64,000 nucleotides of DNA, taken from contig JACDOX010000058.1 of the NCBI GenBank assembly GCA_014549065.1, positions 620,001 to 684,000 on the forward strand. The letters are read 5' to 3'. Positions within the stretch are counted from its first letter, which is position 1. Each line of letters opens with the position of its first letter. Below are positions 23,985-36,868 of the stretch, in pieces. A model generated the notes under the pieces. The model was not told the origin of the DNA, searched no databases, and worked only from the letters and a program-made list of their open reading frames with translations. Both the position numbers and the translations under genes were made by a program. This stretch comes from Cardinalis cardinalis (taxonomy: Eukaryota; Chordata; Aves; Passeriformes; Cardinalidae).

Positions 23985-24662
23985 AGGAAGGGTGGCTTGA
24001 GAGCTGCTCAGCAGAACAGGACTTGGGGGTGCAGCCTGACAGCAGCTGAACATGAGCCAGTGTGTGCTCAGGTGGCCAGGAAGGCCAGTGGCACCCTGGC
24101 CTGGGTCAGGAATAGTGTCACCAGCAGGACCAGGGCAGGGATTGTCCCCTGTACTCGGCAGTGGTGAGGCCAGACCTGGAGTGCTGTGTCCAGTTCTGGG
24201 CCCCTCAGCTCAGAAAGGAAATGAGGGTGCTGCAGTGTGCCCAGAGAAGGGCCNTGGAGCTGATGAAGGGCCTGGAGAACAAATCTTATGAGAAGAGCTG
24301 GCAGTGTTTAGTCTGGACAAAGGAGGCTCAGGGGACCTCACTGTCTCTACAGCTGAAAGGAGGTTGTAGTGGATGATGGTCNGCCTCTTCTGCCATGTCT
24401 CAGGTGAAAGGATATGGAGAAATGGCCTTAAATTGTGCCAGGAAAGGTTCAGATTCTATATCAGAAGAAGTTGTTTCTCTGTAAGAGTNCTCAGGTATTG
24501 GAATGAATTACCCAGGGAGGATGTGGAGTCATCATCTCTGGAAGTGCTCAAGAGCCATCTGGGTGTGACACTTGGGATTGGCTTGNGGGGTGACTGTGGT
24601 GGTGCTGGTTGATGGCTGGAGCACATGATCTTGCAGGTCTCTCTAACTTGGATGATTCTGTG
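23985..24662 (+). mobile_element. CR1 LINE, 5'-truncated, sense
   Basis: This is the 3' end of a CR1 non-LTR retrotransposon. It carries the C-terminal part of the reverse-transcriptase ORF broken across frames: VRPDLECCVQFWAPQ near 24161-24210, a QRRA-type stretch followed by GLENKSYE, then GGCSG near 24360, and RYWNELPREDVESSSLEVLK near 24490-24550. The 3' UTR ends in a CR1-like terminal octamer ATTCTGTG at 24655-24662. Stops, frameshifts and N bases make it inactive. The endonuclease and most of the RT are missing, as is usual for 5'-truncated CR1. There is no poly(A), which fits the family. It lies in the same orientation as MTSS1. The 5' edge is approximate. Confidence 0.92.
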
Positions 24663-26210
24663 AAAATCAAGTCTGGTTCAATTGGTTCACATCTGTTTTA
24701 AAAAGTTTATAAGTAAAGATTTAAAATTCAAGCCTTGACGTGCCTTTTCCTGGGTTGAGCTCAAATTGTTGCCAGTGGATGTAATTCACTGCCCATGAGA
24801 TGTGGCCTTCCTAAGTCCTCCTTTGAGAGCATGCCTAGGTGCTGCACCTGTGTTTGCTGGTGCCGTTTTTAGCAGTAAATGACAATCCATAAAGCAGCAT
24901 GAATGCCCAGTATAACATCCTGGATTTTTAGTCTTTGGAGGAAATGCTGTAATTTAGTCTTTGTGGAAGTAAAATGTAAATCTGTAACTCTGTAATTAAA
25001 ACTACATAAAAAATCTGATTTTTCATTCCCTACATCCACACAACAGTAAAAGCTCAAAACAATCCACNTTTTAAAAAGGAGAGAAAGAGGGATTGAAAAG
25101 TTTCACATAACCTCATGTGGGGATGGAAGAAGTAAGAGTTAAACAGATCCGTGAATTTAGTTTTTTAAAGAATTAAATGGCTTGTTTGTTCTGCCTTACT
25201 CATTTAATTACAGCAGTGTATTAAACTTCTTATTTGCAGTGAAATAAACAGTAAGAGACGTGTTTAGGTTACATTTTTTTCAGGGACAAGTCCCTGCAAA
25301 AAAGTGTGTTTGCTGTATTTGCACACCCACATAGGTATAATAGGTGTCTGCTTTTAGTTTGGAATACTTGTTGAACAACCAAAAATAGGTTTCTGAAAAC
25401 CAGAGCTTGAAGGGGAGGCCAGGGTTCACATCAGTCATGCATGGTAGTGTATTTGTTACCACACTATATGGCAAAGAATAAAAAATTGTAGGGATTACTT
25501 TGGAGGCTTCCCAGACACATAAAAGGGATGTTCAATCCTTCTACTTTGATGTAAACTCAAATTAATTTACACATTCCCATGGAACTTGTCTTCCCAGCCT
25601 CCCCCTCAATATTCTGTTGGATCAGGAATCTTTGATATTTCAGTGAAGGGGGACTTTGGCATTTGAGGTAGCTGATTTTCAGTTTCTGTTCTTCATATAC
25701 ATTTTATCAGGTAATGCTGAGGTGGCACAGTTAGTATTAAGAAGTGAAGGATTAGGGTGCAGTTGAGATTTTGCTGTCATTATCCATTTTCACATGTTGC
25801 AACCAGAAATGTTTTTGCTTTCTCTGCCAAGAANCAGATTAGTTTATGTTGCTCCAATTGTGGAATTATATTTTCCATTTTAAATACTGCATCAGAAAGT
25901 TCTGTTTCACAGTCAGGAAAACTTTCTTCCAAAGCATTTTGAATCTCTTTCCCACAGAAAGAGAATGGAAATCAAGTCGATATTAAAACAAGCAGCATCT
26001 GAATACATAATTAGTCACCCAAGCCTCAAATAGAAGGCCACTTGGAAGCTTGCATTTTCTGATTTAATTCTCAAGCCAAACAAGTGTCTACTAACAGCAT
26101 TAATTCTGGAATTTGGAACTGTTTTTTCACCACCANAAAAAGGTACAGTTGATAACCATTGATACAGTTGTAACTATTCCAGCAGTAGTTTACTAAGAAA
26201 AAAACCACCA

Positions 26211-26229
26211 CCCCCCCCCTTTTTTTTTT
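26211..26229. repeat. C9-T10 homopolymer pair
   Basis: Nine C are followed directly by ten T, preceded by an A/C-rich lead-in. This is a pyrimidine-only tract of 19 bases. Length errors in the assembly are likely here. Confidence 0.85.
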
Positions 26230-27497
26230 ACTGCCCAGTAAGTTGATTTGTGAAAGGAAAAGAACTATTTTCAGAAACTGTAAAGGGAGGGTTCAAATAG
26301 GTCTCCTGTTTTATGAATTAACTGCTGAGTATCCCTTCANTTCTGAAAGAGCAATTTATTTTCCTGTGACTATTTGCAAGAGGGAAATGANCTCCTGCGA
26401 AGGAAGCTGTGGAGAAACAATAGGACGCACAGAGTACATTAATCTAAATGTGAGTGCATAACTGGCATAAAATATGTTCTGGAAGATATGCCTTGGAGAG
26501 AGGTAACCTACACTAGCTAGCAGAAAGCTGCATCCTGTTGATGTCAGCCAACTGTAAGGAAACACTGTTGGATTCTTAAAATAGAATTGAAATAGGCTGT
26601 GTGGCTTCCATGAAAGTGTATCATCTTTAACTTGCTGGGACTGACCTCTTTGTGCAGAATCCAGAGAAAATCCTTGCCTCTCTCCAGGAAGCTCAGCTTT
26701 GGTTCCCCAGATGCTTAAGTGGCTGATGCCAGCTGTCTGCAGCCTGACTTGTACCCTCCTAGGAGGCTCTTAGCTGGTGAAACAGTTCCCAGTGNCTTTA
26801 AATATGGCCACGCCACGAGTAGTGAAAGTGGAGAGAGGATGAACTCACAGTATTGTAGCAAGAGTAAAGCTTTGGTATCAAGCCATCTTATTTGCTTCCT
26901 ACAGACTGGCAGTGTCTGATTTACATGGATTAATGTATCCCAGTATTCTTTCTTGCGCTGCCCAACTTGCTGGCTGAAGATAATTGCGNGGTCTGTAGGG
27001 GGTGGTGGGTGTGCCTGGTGCATTCACTTACAGCNGTTCATTTCATTACCTTTAACTTTCAAAAAGATATAAAAAGTAGCTGTACTTGGTTAAGGACACA
27101 GCTTTGGAAAAANTGCCTGTGGAGTGCGTGATTATAGATAAACAGATTTGGTGCCATGGCTTTATTGACAGGCCAATTTTGTCAAAATTATTTGTGCTAG
27201 GTACCCATAACCTCAGAGAGACAGGGAAAAGGCTTAGAAAGCTGGATAGTTCTCATGTGATTACATTATCATGGGTGTATTTACATCCAAAATAGAGAAA
27301 GGACTAGAATAAATAGCACCAGTGTTTATTGCAGAACTTTGTGTTCTGTTTGTTGTGCTAACACAGCAAGTAGTGTGAAATAGTAGTGACAGGGAAGTGA
27401 GTGTTTATGTAATTAGGTGATTTCTACAATCACCTTGTGTACTTGCTGCATGAGAACCACCCCTCACGCTAAACTATGTGTTTTCTTTCATTTCTCT

Positions 27498-27514
27498 ATT
27501 TATTTATTTATTTG
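27498..27514. repeat. (TTTA)n microsatellite
   Basis: About four consecutive ATTT/TTTA units follow a CT-rich stretch. It is short and may be polymorphic. Confidence 0.8.
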
Positions 27515-30500
27515 CATTCTGGCATTAATTTTGGAACTGAAAGTTGTGTTGTAGTCACACTTAGGAAAGACGTAGTTTGTCTTGACCCGATTTAGCAAAT
27601 GGTTTCTCTGTACCAGTGACTTTAAAATCTCCCATACAGTACCTGAAAAATAGGAGCTTGCTTATCTTCTTCCTGGGGAATCACCATTTTGGCTTCTGTG
27701 ATCTTCGACATTGTGACTACAGCTTGTCATAGAAGTGACAAGATAGGATGTTCCTGATATAGCCCAAAGAAATAAATGAATCTCTTCACAGAGGGGAAAT
27801 CATTGGAATAAATGGGAGAATCCTGGCCAAACCCTTCCCATTACACATGACTTTTTCCCATGGCCTCTTTCACAGTACCATTGCAGTACTGTTTACCATC
27901 CTTTTTTTTTAATAGAAGTTTTGGCCCACATACCAGAGTTTATGTTAAGATGGGGTGATAAACAGGGAAAACAGGCTTTCCTCCTGGTCATTCAGGGTGC
28001 TTCTTTGCATGGTGTTTTATCCTTTAGATTTTCACTGCAGCTGAAGTTGACATGTAAGGGAATGTCAGGATGGAGTTGCTTTATTTGGGTGTAAATCTAT
28101 GGTGTGATGCCCATTGCCCCTGCAAGACCCTAGCACTGCTTCCCTGGGTTTCTTCTGTGCTCTCCATTTCTCAGCCCTGGTGGGGATGCTACTGTACTGA
28201 TGAGGGCTTGGTGAGATTAGTATCTGCAGAGGTTACAAATGTGCTGCAGATTCTCTATATAAACATTTTGGTCTTGTTTTTGTACTAGTCCTGATACTGT
28301 TGCCAAATACTATTATCATAATTGGCCAAAGAAAACAAGGGGCCCAGGCTTGTACCAGAAATAGCAGCTCTTGTTAATGTACAGTGGTTTGTGTTGTCCG
28401 TGTGTCTTGCTCCAGCTCTCTGGGAGTCAGCTGGGTGTGTTGCTTTTTTTTCTTTTTCTTTTTTAAGTGTTTGTGTCAGAATTGGTTTTGGAAGAAGCAG
28501 AGTTCACTCCTGGTCTGTGCTCCAGGGAAGGTGAGACTTGGTTAACTGGTAAGCGTTTGTGCCAGAGGAGAGCATTTGTATGATTGCACTTGATGGGGAA
28601 AAGAGAGACTCTGGGAGTTTAAATAATTCATCCCTTTCTTTCAGTCACTTCTTTTCAGGTGTGGTGTGTGTCTTCATTAAATCTTGCATGAGTGCTGTGA
28701 TGAGAGAAATGTGTTCCTGGCATTAGAGGCNGAATGCAAACTGTTTGGGATGGTAAGGGATCACAGCTGGATGGGGCTGCTGTGGCAGCAGCTCGGTCTG
28801 CCCCATTCCAGCCCCATGGGAACAGCAAAGCTCGGGAAGTTCCTNCAACAGACAACAGTACATAAGCTGTCCTTGCAACAGGGTTGGAAGGATTTGAGAA
28901 TTATTGAAGTTCACAGTGTAAACCACTTCAGGCTCCATTCTGCCCCTGTCTAACACTCCATACAGGGCTTTAATTGTGTACCCCGTGGGTCAGTCTGTCT
29001 CACCCCAGTCTGAGAGGATTCCCCCAAAATGCTTATTTCCTTTTGCTTGTGGCTGACAGGAAGGCCAGGCTGAGGCTGTGTTTTAGATTTTGTTGTAAAG
29101 CTGCAGTTTGTGGTTGCTCTCAACTCCTCTTGAGCAGCTTGTTTCCAAAAAGAGCTGCTGCCTTTATGTGCCCCAGTCAGGAGATTGTTTCCACCAAAAC
29201 TGGAGTGTTGCGGNGAGTGGTGGCAGGCAGAGGAAGGACACTGCCAGCCCCCCAAAAGGAGAAGGGCGCCAAGCAAAACTCAAACCTCTGTAGGGGNCTG
29301 GTAGCTGAGCCTGCTAGGCTCAGTTGTGGCTGTAGACATGCANTGGAGCAGCAAGCTGCTGTGGAGTGTGAAGCCACTTCCAGCTGAGCAGTGATAGGCA
29401 GCAAGAAGTGTCTCTTGTATTTGAAGATGACTGTCACCATGCACTGAAATGCACTTAAAGTTGTTGGTCTGAAATAGCACTGATGTAAACAGCATTGCAT
29501 CAGTGCCTTCACATGCCAAGTGGCATGGAGCAATGGCTAATGGCTAATGGGCTAACCTTCCCTCAGAGGTTTGCCTTTGTCTTCAAAATAAAATATTAAG
29601 AAATTGAGAGACAGTGTTTTTCCCTCTCATTCCCCCATCCATATCCAAAGGGTGGAAGCAGTGATCCTGCAGACAGAGGTAGGACTGTTGCTTTGGGCCT
29701 GTTTAACCCTTTGGAACCCACTGAGCACATGGCCAAACAGCTGCTGCCTATTTACATCCTACAGCAGCTGCCCTCAGCCCTCCCTTCCACAGCACCAGCT
29801 GGTGGNGAAGCCACAGAGAAAAGTCTCTGCACCCACACATTCCTGTTCCTCTGAACTGCCTGTGGGTTGCTGGCTGGCTGGGAGTCTTCATTGCAGGTTA
29901 TTAAAAGCACCCAAGTCTGATGTGCCTGAGAAATGCACTGGTGTTTCTGTGAGTGGTTGCTTTAAAATTGAGGGAAAATATAGATGCTTTATTTATTATA
30001 GCCAGCTTTTCTGTGAGTGAAGAAAGGGTTTCATTTGAAGGTGACCATTCACAGTAGGAGAAAAGTTGTTTTTCACTCTGTGTTTCATATCCATTTGTCA
30101 GATTCTCCATGTCTTAGATGCTTTGCTTGCCCTTTAATCCCTGGGACCCTGCCTGGCCCAGGAACTTGCAATATTTTTTTTTTAGTTTCTTTTAGCCCTC
30201 ATCCATCCGAAACACTGCATTTTATTTTAATCAGATGAGAATTAAGAAGCTGAATCCAGTTGATGAGGGCTGTTCCAAATAGCTCCTGGTATTCCCTATC
30301 ACAGTGTTGAGGTTGTATGGCTTGGTTCCCATGTCTGCAGGGAGCTTCTTTCCATATTAAACACTGAACAAATACTTTCCTCTGCAGAGTCTTCTGACAA
30401 ACGGGTGAGAGGAAGCCTGGTTTCACTAAATCACAGGGGAATGACCCACGGTGGCAGAGCTTTGATGTGGTGGTNCACTGGCACAAGGAAGCTATTGAAC

Positions 30501-33500
30501 ATTAAATTATGCCATTGCTGATTGGGATCAGTGAGCTGCCTTTTAATACTCTGGTTTGGTCATGGGACAAAACTCAGCAGTAGAGATCTATGTTTCTTCA
30601 TTGCCATTTTAAAATAACCCAAATGAAAGAGTTTGAGCTTACTGGATGTGCAGGTCCCTTTGAGGCAGGAGAGCAGGGCTGTGGCTCCACTGAGCAGTGC
30701 CTGGTGCTCTCAGCAGGGCCACAGTCCTGTGACTAACGCAAGTCTGGGATATTTTTAGTGTTCTTCCTTGAGTTGTTTGCCTGGTCCTCTCTGCACTTGG
30801 TTAGTGCTGTGAAGGTCAAACAAAGATGATAGACAGTTGTAAAGAGTGCTGAGAGGGCCAGCTGGTCGGGATGGCACTCCCCCAGCACTGCTCTGCTTTT
30901 CAGATAGAGGGATGGAGAAGGGCTGAGAAGTACTGGCATGCTGCTTTCAAGATATCAAACCCAGCTTTCTTCACACCTCTAAGCTAGGAAATAGGTATGT
31001 GCCAGGAAACAAATCCAGGCGTCAGAAGAANGGTGACCTGGTCAGTTTGTCTGAAAGGATTAGGGAGTAATGTACAGCCTGCAACCCAATAGTCAGGATC
31101 TCTTATCTTACATACTTCCATTCAGCAGGGAGTAGCAGCACATGCTGTGGAGGGGAGGGATCTGCCATCACTGAATATATTGACAAAGGGAAATGGCAGG
31201 AGACTCCCTTTACTGCTGGACTCTCCTGTAATCAGGTTCCCTCAAGTGTTTGTTTTTCTGCTTCTTACCTTTCATCTTGCATTGTGAGTATTAAAATTGC
31301 TGTTGGTGGAGGGTGAAATTAATCCATCCCAAGGACTGCTGCTGTCCTTACACAATGCTGCTGTTCAGGTGACTGGGAGCTTAATTGTCTGGCAACATCT
31401 CATTAGGAGACCCTAAAACTCACTAAGGAGATCAGGGCTGAAGGGAAAGGGTGCAGCTGAAGCCATCTAAGACTGTCTCTCAGGAAAAACCTCTGGGAAA
31501 AGTGGGGAAGAAATGAATAAAATAAGTCACTAAAATAACACAGTGATGTGTTATCAACACCTTTCTAGCTACCAGTGCACAAAGCATGGCATAACTGGAA
31601 GGAAAGGATATTCTTAGGAACAAATAAGAATACAACTAATAAATGTTTTTTTTTCTGTGTGTATTAGATATTGAATGAAACATGCTGGACTGCCTTCAAA
31701 GCAAGAACCATCAGTGAATTGCTCTAATTTACCTTGCAAAGCAGAGTTGTTTTCCCTATATCCTCTGTCTGGAATTGCCTCATTCAAGGGACATTCAGCA
31801 GAAGCAGGCCTTGACTCCCAGCTATTCCCTCTGCTCCTCCTCCTTGTTTGTTCTTCTCTCCATTTACCCAGGTTCTCTTGAGGGCATGAGAGATGCTCTT
31901 CATTTTTTGGAAACTTCTGGCTGTGCTGTTGTGTCTGTGGTTTCCTGAGGAATGGTTGTGTGGGGTTTCTGAACAGCTGCTCAGGGCAGACCCAGGCTGA
32001 CAACACAGCAGCCTTGGAACTCTTTCCATTACATATCAGCATTTCCCCTGAGGCAGGACAGCTATCCATCTAGTGGAATGACACATTTTTTCAGCACTGT
32101 CAGTCCTTAAATATCAAGTAAGTGAATTAATAGGGAGCAGGTGAGTGTTTCTTCAGAAGAAAGTTTAATGTCATGTAGCTGTTTGATGCGTTGCCTCTGG
32201 TGCAACTGTCTTGTCATAAAACCTGACATCATTTGTTCAGTTGTCTTTCAGAATTACTTGCTGCTTTTCAGGTTTGTTAATTATAAGTGACTTTACACAT
32301 AATCTGATATGAGCTAGAATTACAACTTCCAGATTGACTGCACAGAAAGCAAGCACNTTTCACTAGGAGACAGTGCAGCCTGCATCCATGTACCCATCTG
32401 CTGATTGACAAATATCTGAAGGAATGACTTACTAGGATTGCTCTGGTTCCAGCATTCAGTACAAATAGGTCTTTTTGAGTAGCATGGCACTTCCACAGGA
32501 GCCTTTCATCAAACAATTTGAATGGGCTTTCTGCTCTGTAGTCACTGCCTTAATCCAGTGATGCAGGTGTGAAACCACACTGCAGACTGAGGAGCTGTGG
32601 TGTTGTGAGGAGGCTGATGGTGCTAAGCTGCTGTTGCTCACTCAGTTGTGGAGCATGAACTTGTAACCTTTATCTGGGCACTGCTTCTCCCAGTGAAGCT
32701 TTTTATTCCAAACCCAAAAAAAGCAACAAGGAAAGCCCCACACCTTTTCCCCAACAGTAACACACAGTTTGTAGTACTGGTGTGAATCAGCTTTGATGAA
32801 GTATATCCCCAAAATGCTGTCAGTTGAACAGGAAAAAGTGGGTTAGAGAATCCTATGTCCAGTAAATTAATCTCTAGACAGAAGCAGAGGCTCCTAGGAG
32901 CATATGCAGTGAGATAACTGCTGGCTGCAGTTGAGGGTGAGTGCAGATAAGCCTCTCCTGCTGTAGCTTGCTGCNGGATAAATGGCTTATTAGGGCATAG
33001 ATGCAACAGTGTGAAATGTGGGCTTGTGGAGTTCATGTGGTTGTCTGAGAGAGGAACCATGGAAAAGGGAGCTGCAGCAATTTCTTCCTGTCTCCTCTAT
33101 TCGTTAAGCCACAAACTTTGAAGAGGGCTCAAAAATCCAAAAGGGGATGTCTTGATCATTGGGCTGCCCCCGTTGAGAAAATCTCAGTGTGTTGAGATAG
33201 CTTTTCATATATAACAGAGAACCTTTATCCTGCTGCTTCTTCCCCAAGACTGCAAACATCAAGTAAATGAGTCAGTGTGAAATGGAGTCCTTTGCCTCCC
33301 ACTGAGCCCAGTGTTCTTCCAGTATTGGTGCATGTCCTTTGCCTNCAGCATGCTTTATCTGGACTGCCTGAGTATTTATATAGTGATGCTCTCTGCATTC
33401 TGTTTTCCAGAAAATAACTATCAAATACTTTTCCCTATCTTTAAGTAGGTCAACCGTTAATCTAATTGATTAACTTTGTAGGTGGTCAATTAAATTGATT

Positions 33501-36500
33501 TACTCATTTATGGGGGGCATATTTATTCACTGTATTGGTGTAACTCACTATGTAGTTTTATATAGAGGAGTTGTGAAAAGCTTTGCTGGACAGAACCTCA
33601 AGGGGAAAACCCAAAACCTAGTAGGGAAGGCATTGCAAAAAGTGGTTGAACACTGAAGTATCTTCTAAAAACAAGTTCAGGGATGTTTTTGCCTGAAATT
33701 TCAGACTGTCAGCTCATGGGTGTCTTCATTGAGTGGTGAAAGTTACAGGGTGTAACAAGGCAGTACTTTGCTGGAAACCAACCTATGAAATGCCCCACTG
33801 TTTTGACAAAGGAATCACTGAAAGATAGTATTTTTTAAGATTGGTTCCTCTGGGGAGTTCAACAGCCACTGCACTTTGATGCTGGAAGCCTGAAGTAGCT
33901 CTACCAGCTTGTTTGTGTTGTTGAGGGATGGACCATAATTCAAAAGCTGCCATGAATTATCCATGGAAAACAGCCCTTAGATAGGAGCCCCTTGGTGGTT
34001 GGTTAGTATAATTAATATAAGCATCTNGCTGCAGCTTTACATTTTGGTTTAGCAACTTCTCAATTTGAGAAGAGTCTTGGGACTGCCTAGATTTCAATTA
34101 TCTCCCTGATGCTGGAGGTGGGGTTTTAACTTGTTGTTAATTACATTCCTCCAGGGAACTGCAGACAGCAGGCAATGGTTAGGGTTGTGCAGACAGCATA
34201 GCTCANGCCAAACATCTGAACCCAAAGCAGATGTACCATTTAGGAGTTAAAAATGCTATGCTACTTGCTTTTTATTTTAGAAAGTCCCTTTTTTTAAGGT
34301 GGCCTTTTTGGGATGCAGCAAATCTGTAGTGTTACTGGGCTTGTGTTCAAATCATGTCTTCCACAATTTTTTCAGTTTTTTTGTGAATCTTACTAAAGAC
34401 TTGATGAAAAGAATTCCAGTGCAGAAGGATGTGAAAACATGAACTGAATGTGCTCTAAATACTGAAAAACTAGAAGACAGCTCAGTTTCTTTACTTGCAG
34501 TACCTTTTTACTGTTGATGTTGGCTGTGCTGCTGTCATGGTAGACAGGTAAGTCTTTGCTGTAAAAATGCAAAAATGATATAAAAATGATGGATTAGGCA
34601 AGGTTGGGCCTTCAGTTAGTGCTCTCTTTGGGCAGATGCAGCATGCAGGAAATGCTGTGGAACAAATCCCTTGGGGCAATGGCATTGCTGTCTAAAAAGA
34701 ATTGTGTTGGCGTTGCAGAACAATGAGCTAGAAGATGGAAGAGAGCTTGAGAACNGAGCAGACAGAAGCCTTTCCTCTAATAAGCAGAGGCAGCAGCTCC
34801 AGCCAGACCCATGGTCACAGATGAAATTGTGAGGGTCATCTTGAACTCTGTAGCATTCCCAGTCTCACAGGGCTCATTTGTCCAGCATATCCCAACATTC
34901 CATTCAATGATCCTGTGAATTGCTGCTATTTTCTGTTCCTGGGAAAGAAGTGATGCTGGGCTGATGACCTGGAGGATACAAACACCCTTGGTACTGCTAT
35001 GAGGGGAGGCACAGAGGGATGGCTTAATGGCTACTCTTCCATAGTGGGGAGGTTGTAAGGGTGGAAAAAGGGAGGCAAGCAGTGCTTGGCAGTTGGGAGT
35101 TAATTCAAAGAATGCTCAGATTTTGTTTTCCCTTTTGTCTGACAACACAGCCTCCTCCCAGTTTTCCCACACAATTTCACAATTAAAAATGTTTCAGCAC
35201 TGGCTTCTTTATGCACTTCTGCATTTTCTGGAGGCAGATGTGCTGAATTCTGTTGCTGGTTTTTTTGCTTTAACATGGCCCATGCTCCTTCATGCTGAAT
35301 AGGTATTCAGTATTCAAAACATGGGGAACTGGGATAAGGCTNAGCTCTCTTTATATGAACAGCAAAGCATACACCCTTCTGAGCAACATCTTTGTTCTGG
35401 AAATGCCTTTGCTTCCACANCCTGTTAGAATATGGGTGGATATTGATACCTTTTTATAGATGGAGCAAGTCAGCTTAGTGTGCTGGCTTTATGGCTGATC
35501 TTTTGAGAGGGGAAATGGAGTTAGTGTTACCATGACTAGGCGTTCATGCAAAGCTTCCATTTGCAAAACTCTTTCTCACTTGTTTTATCAGCTGCAGCAG
35601 ATCTTATTAAAACCCAAACAGCAGCCAGCTCTGACTATTAGCTTAATGGTTTAATACCAGCTTCTGCATCAAGTAGATGCAACAGGTTATTTAAAACATG
35701 TAGGTCAGATTGGTCTGATGTTTTCCAGTGAGATTATGTAAACACATTATTATTACTATCAAAACTCTCAAATGCTGCAGATTCACATAGGGCAGGATAT
35801 TTTATGTGTGTGTTCCTCTTTGCTTCCTGAAGTTCTATTGCAGAATATACTCTAAGGAGATTTTTTTGTCTTTATTTTCAAACTTGGTATTAACATCAGA
35901 NTATTTCTGCTGACTCTTTTACGATGGTGTGCTTAATGTAAATGTTCCACTACAAGTTTAGGCTCAGGTTAAAAATGCAAACATTTTCCTGTGAGAAATC
36001 CTGTCCTACTTCTGCAAGAGGGCTGCAGTATAAAACAAAAAGTAAAATGAATGCTAGGTAGCCAGTCCATCCCTGGTTTTTGGTTATCAAAGCTAATAGC
36101 TGCAGAAAGTAAATTGTTTAAAAGATTTTTAATTCTGCTAGAGTATTGCTTACANTTAAAATCCTGAGGTTTTTTGTTGGTGTAAGGACAGATAACTATG
36201 TAATATAACTTCCACAATATGGGAAAACTAGANTGTGTTAAAAGTACAAATAGGTGTTTATGAACATTTAGGGCTATTTGCTGTGAAACTCTGAAAGGAC
36301 TGGTAAATATGTAGGGCAGCCTTTTTCCTGAGACAGTAAAATCCATAGGTGCCTTCTGTGGGAAGTGAGGAAAAGGGCAATATTTACATACAGAAAGGAG
36401 GCAGATGCTCATCTGCTGGAATCTCAGCACTGCAGAAAAGGCACAATTTACAATCTGTTGTAAACTCTGGTGTTCAAAGGGCAGCAATAAGACTCCCACT

Positions 36501-36844
36501 CAACACCAAAGCTTGAGCAAGTCTTACTACAAATCTGTCCCTTTTCTTAGTTGTTGTTAATTGGTTTGGTAATTGTTGTGACAGCTTTCTGTGGAAACAG
36601 CAAGCCACTGCATTCTGGAAACAGCTTGGTGAATTCTTGTCATTTTAACTGGCTAGCTTTAATATTACCAGTCCACAAAGAAAGGGTGGGGAAAATAGAT
36701 TTTGGTGTTAACTCTGAGAAGGTGGAGACAGGCAACCGTGAATTTTATCAATCCAGGCAAATGACATGCTGCACAGNCAGGTTCAGAATTCATAGCCCTC
36801 TTCAGAAATAATTCTTACAAGTCACAGAAATAAAGACTTTTATN

Positions 36845-36868
36845 TGTGTGTGTCTGTGAGAGAGAGAG
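36845..36868. repeat. (TG)n-(AG)n compound microsatellite
   Basis: A TGTGTGTGTCTG stretch runs into GAGAGAGAGAG. An N sits at its 5' edge, suggesting uncertain repeat length. Confidence 0.8.

Larger units (their letters stand above)
24663..36840 (+). other. MTSS1: MTSS1 intron 3, 24.7-36.8 kb
   Basis: Long unique-looking intron sequence containing only simple tracts. An adjoining CAG/GTAATG at 25708-25716 is a weak candidate recursive splice site. Open frames reach 176 codons (35969-36499, antisense) without a recognisable domain. An AT-rich stretch at about 33410-33560 and another at 35600-35960 look like typical intronic spacer or possible conserved non-coding sequence; this cannot be decided without alignment. 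Confidence 0.75.

Noticed and set aside
35969..36499. 176-codon antisense frame
   Set aside because: No recognisable motif or family, two or more N codons and AT-rich intronic composition.
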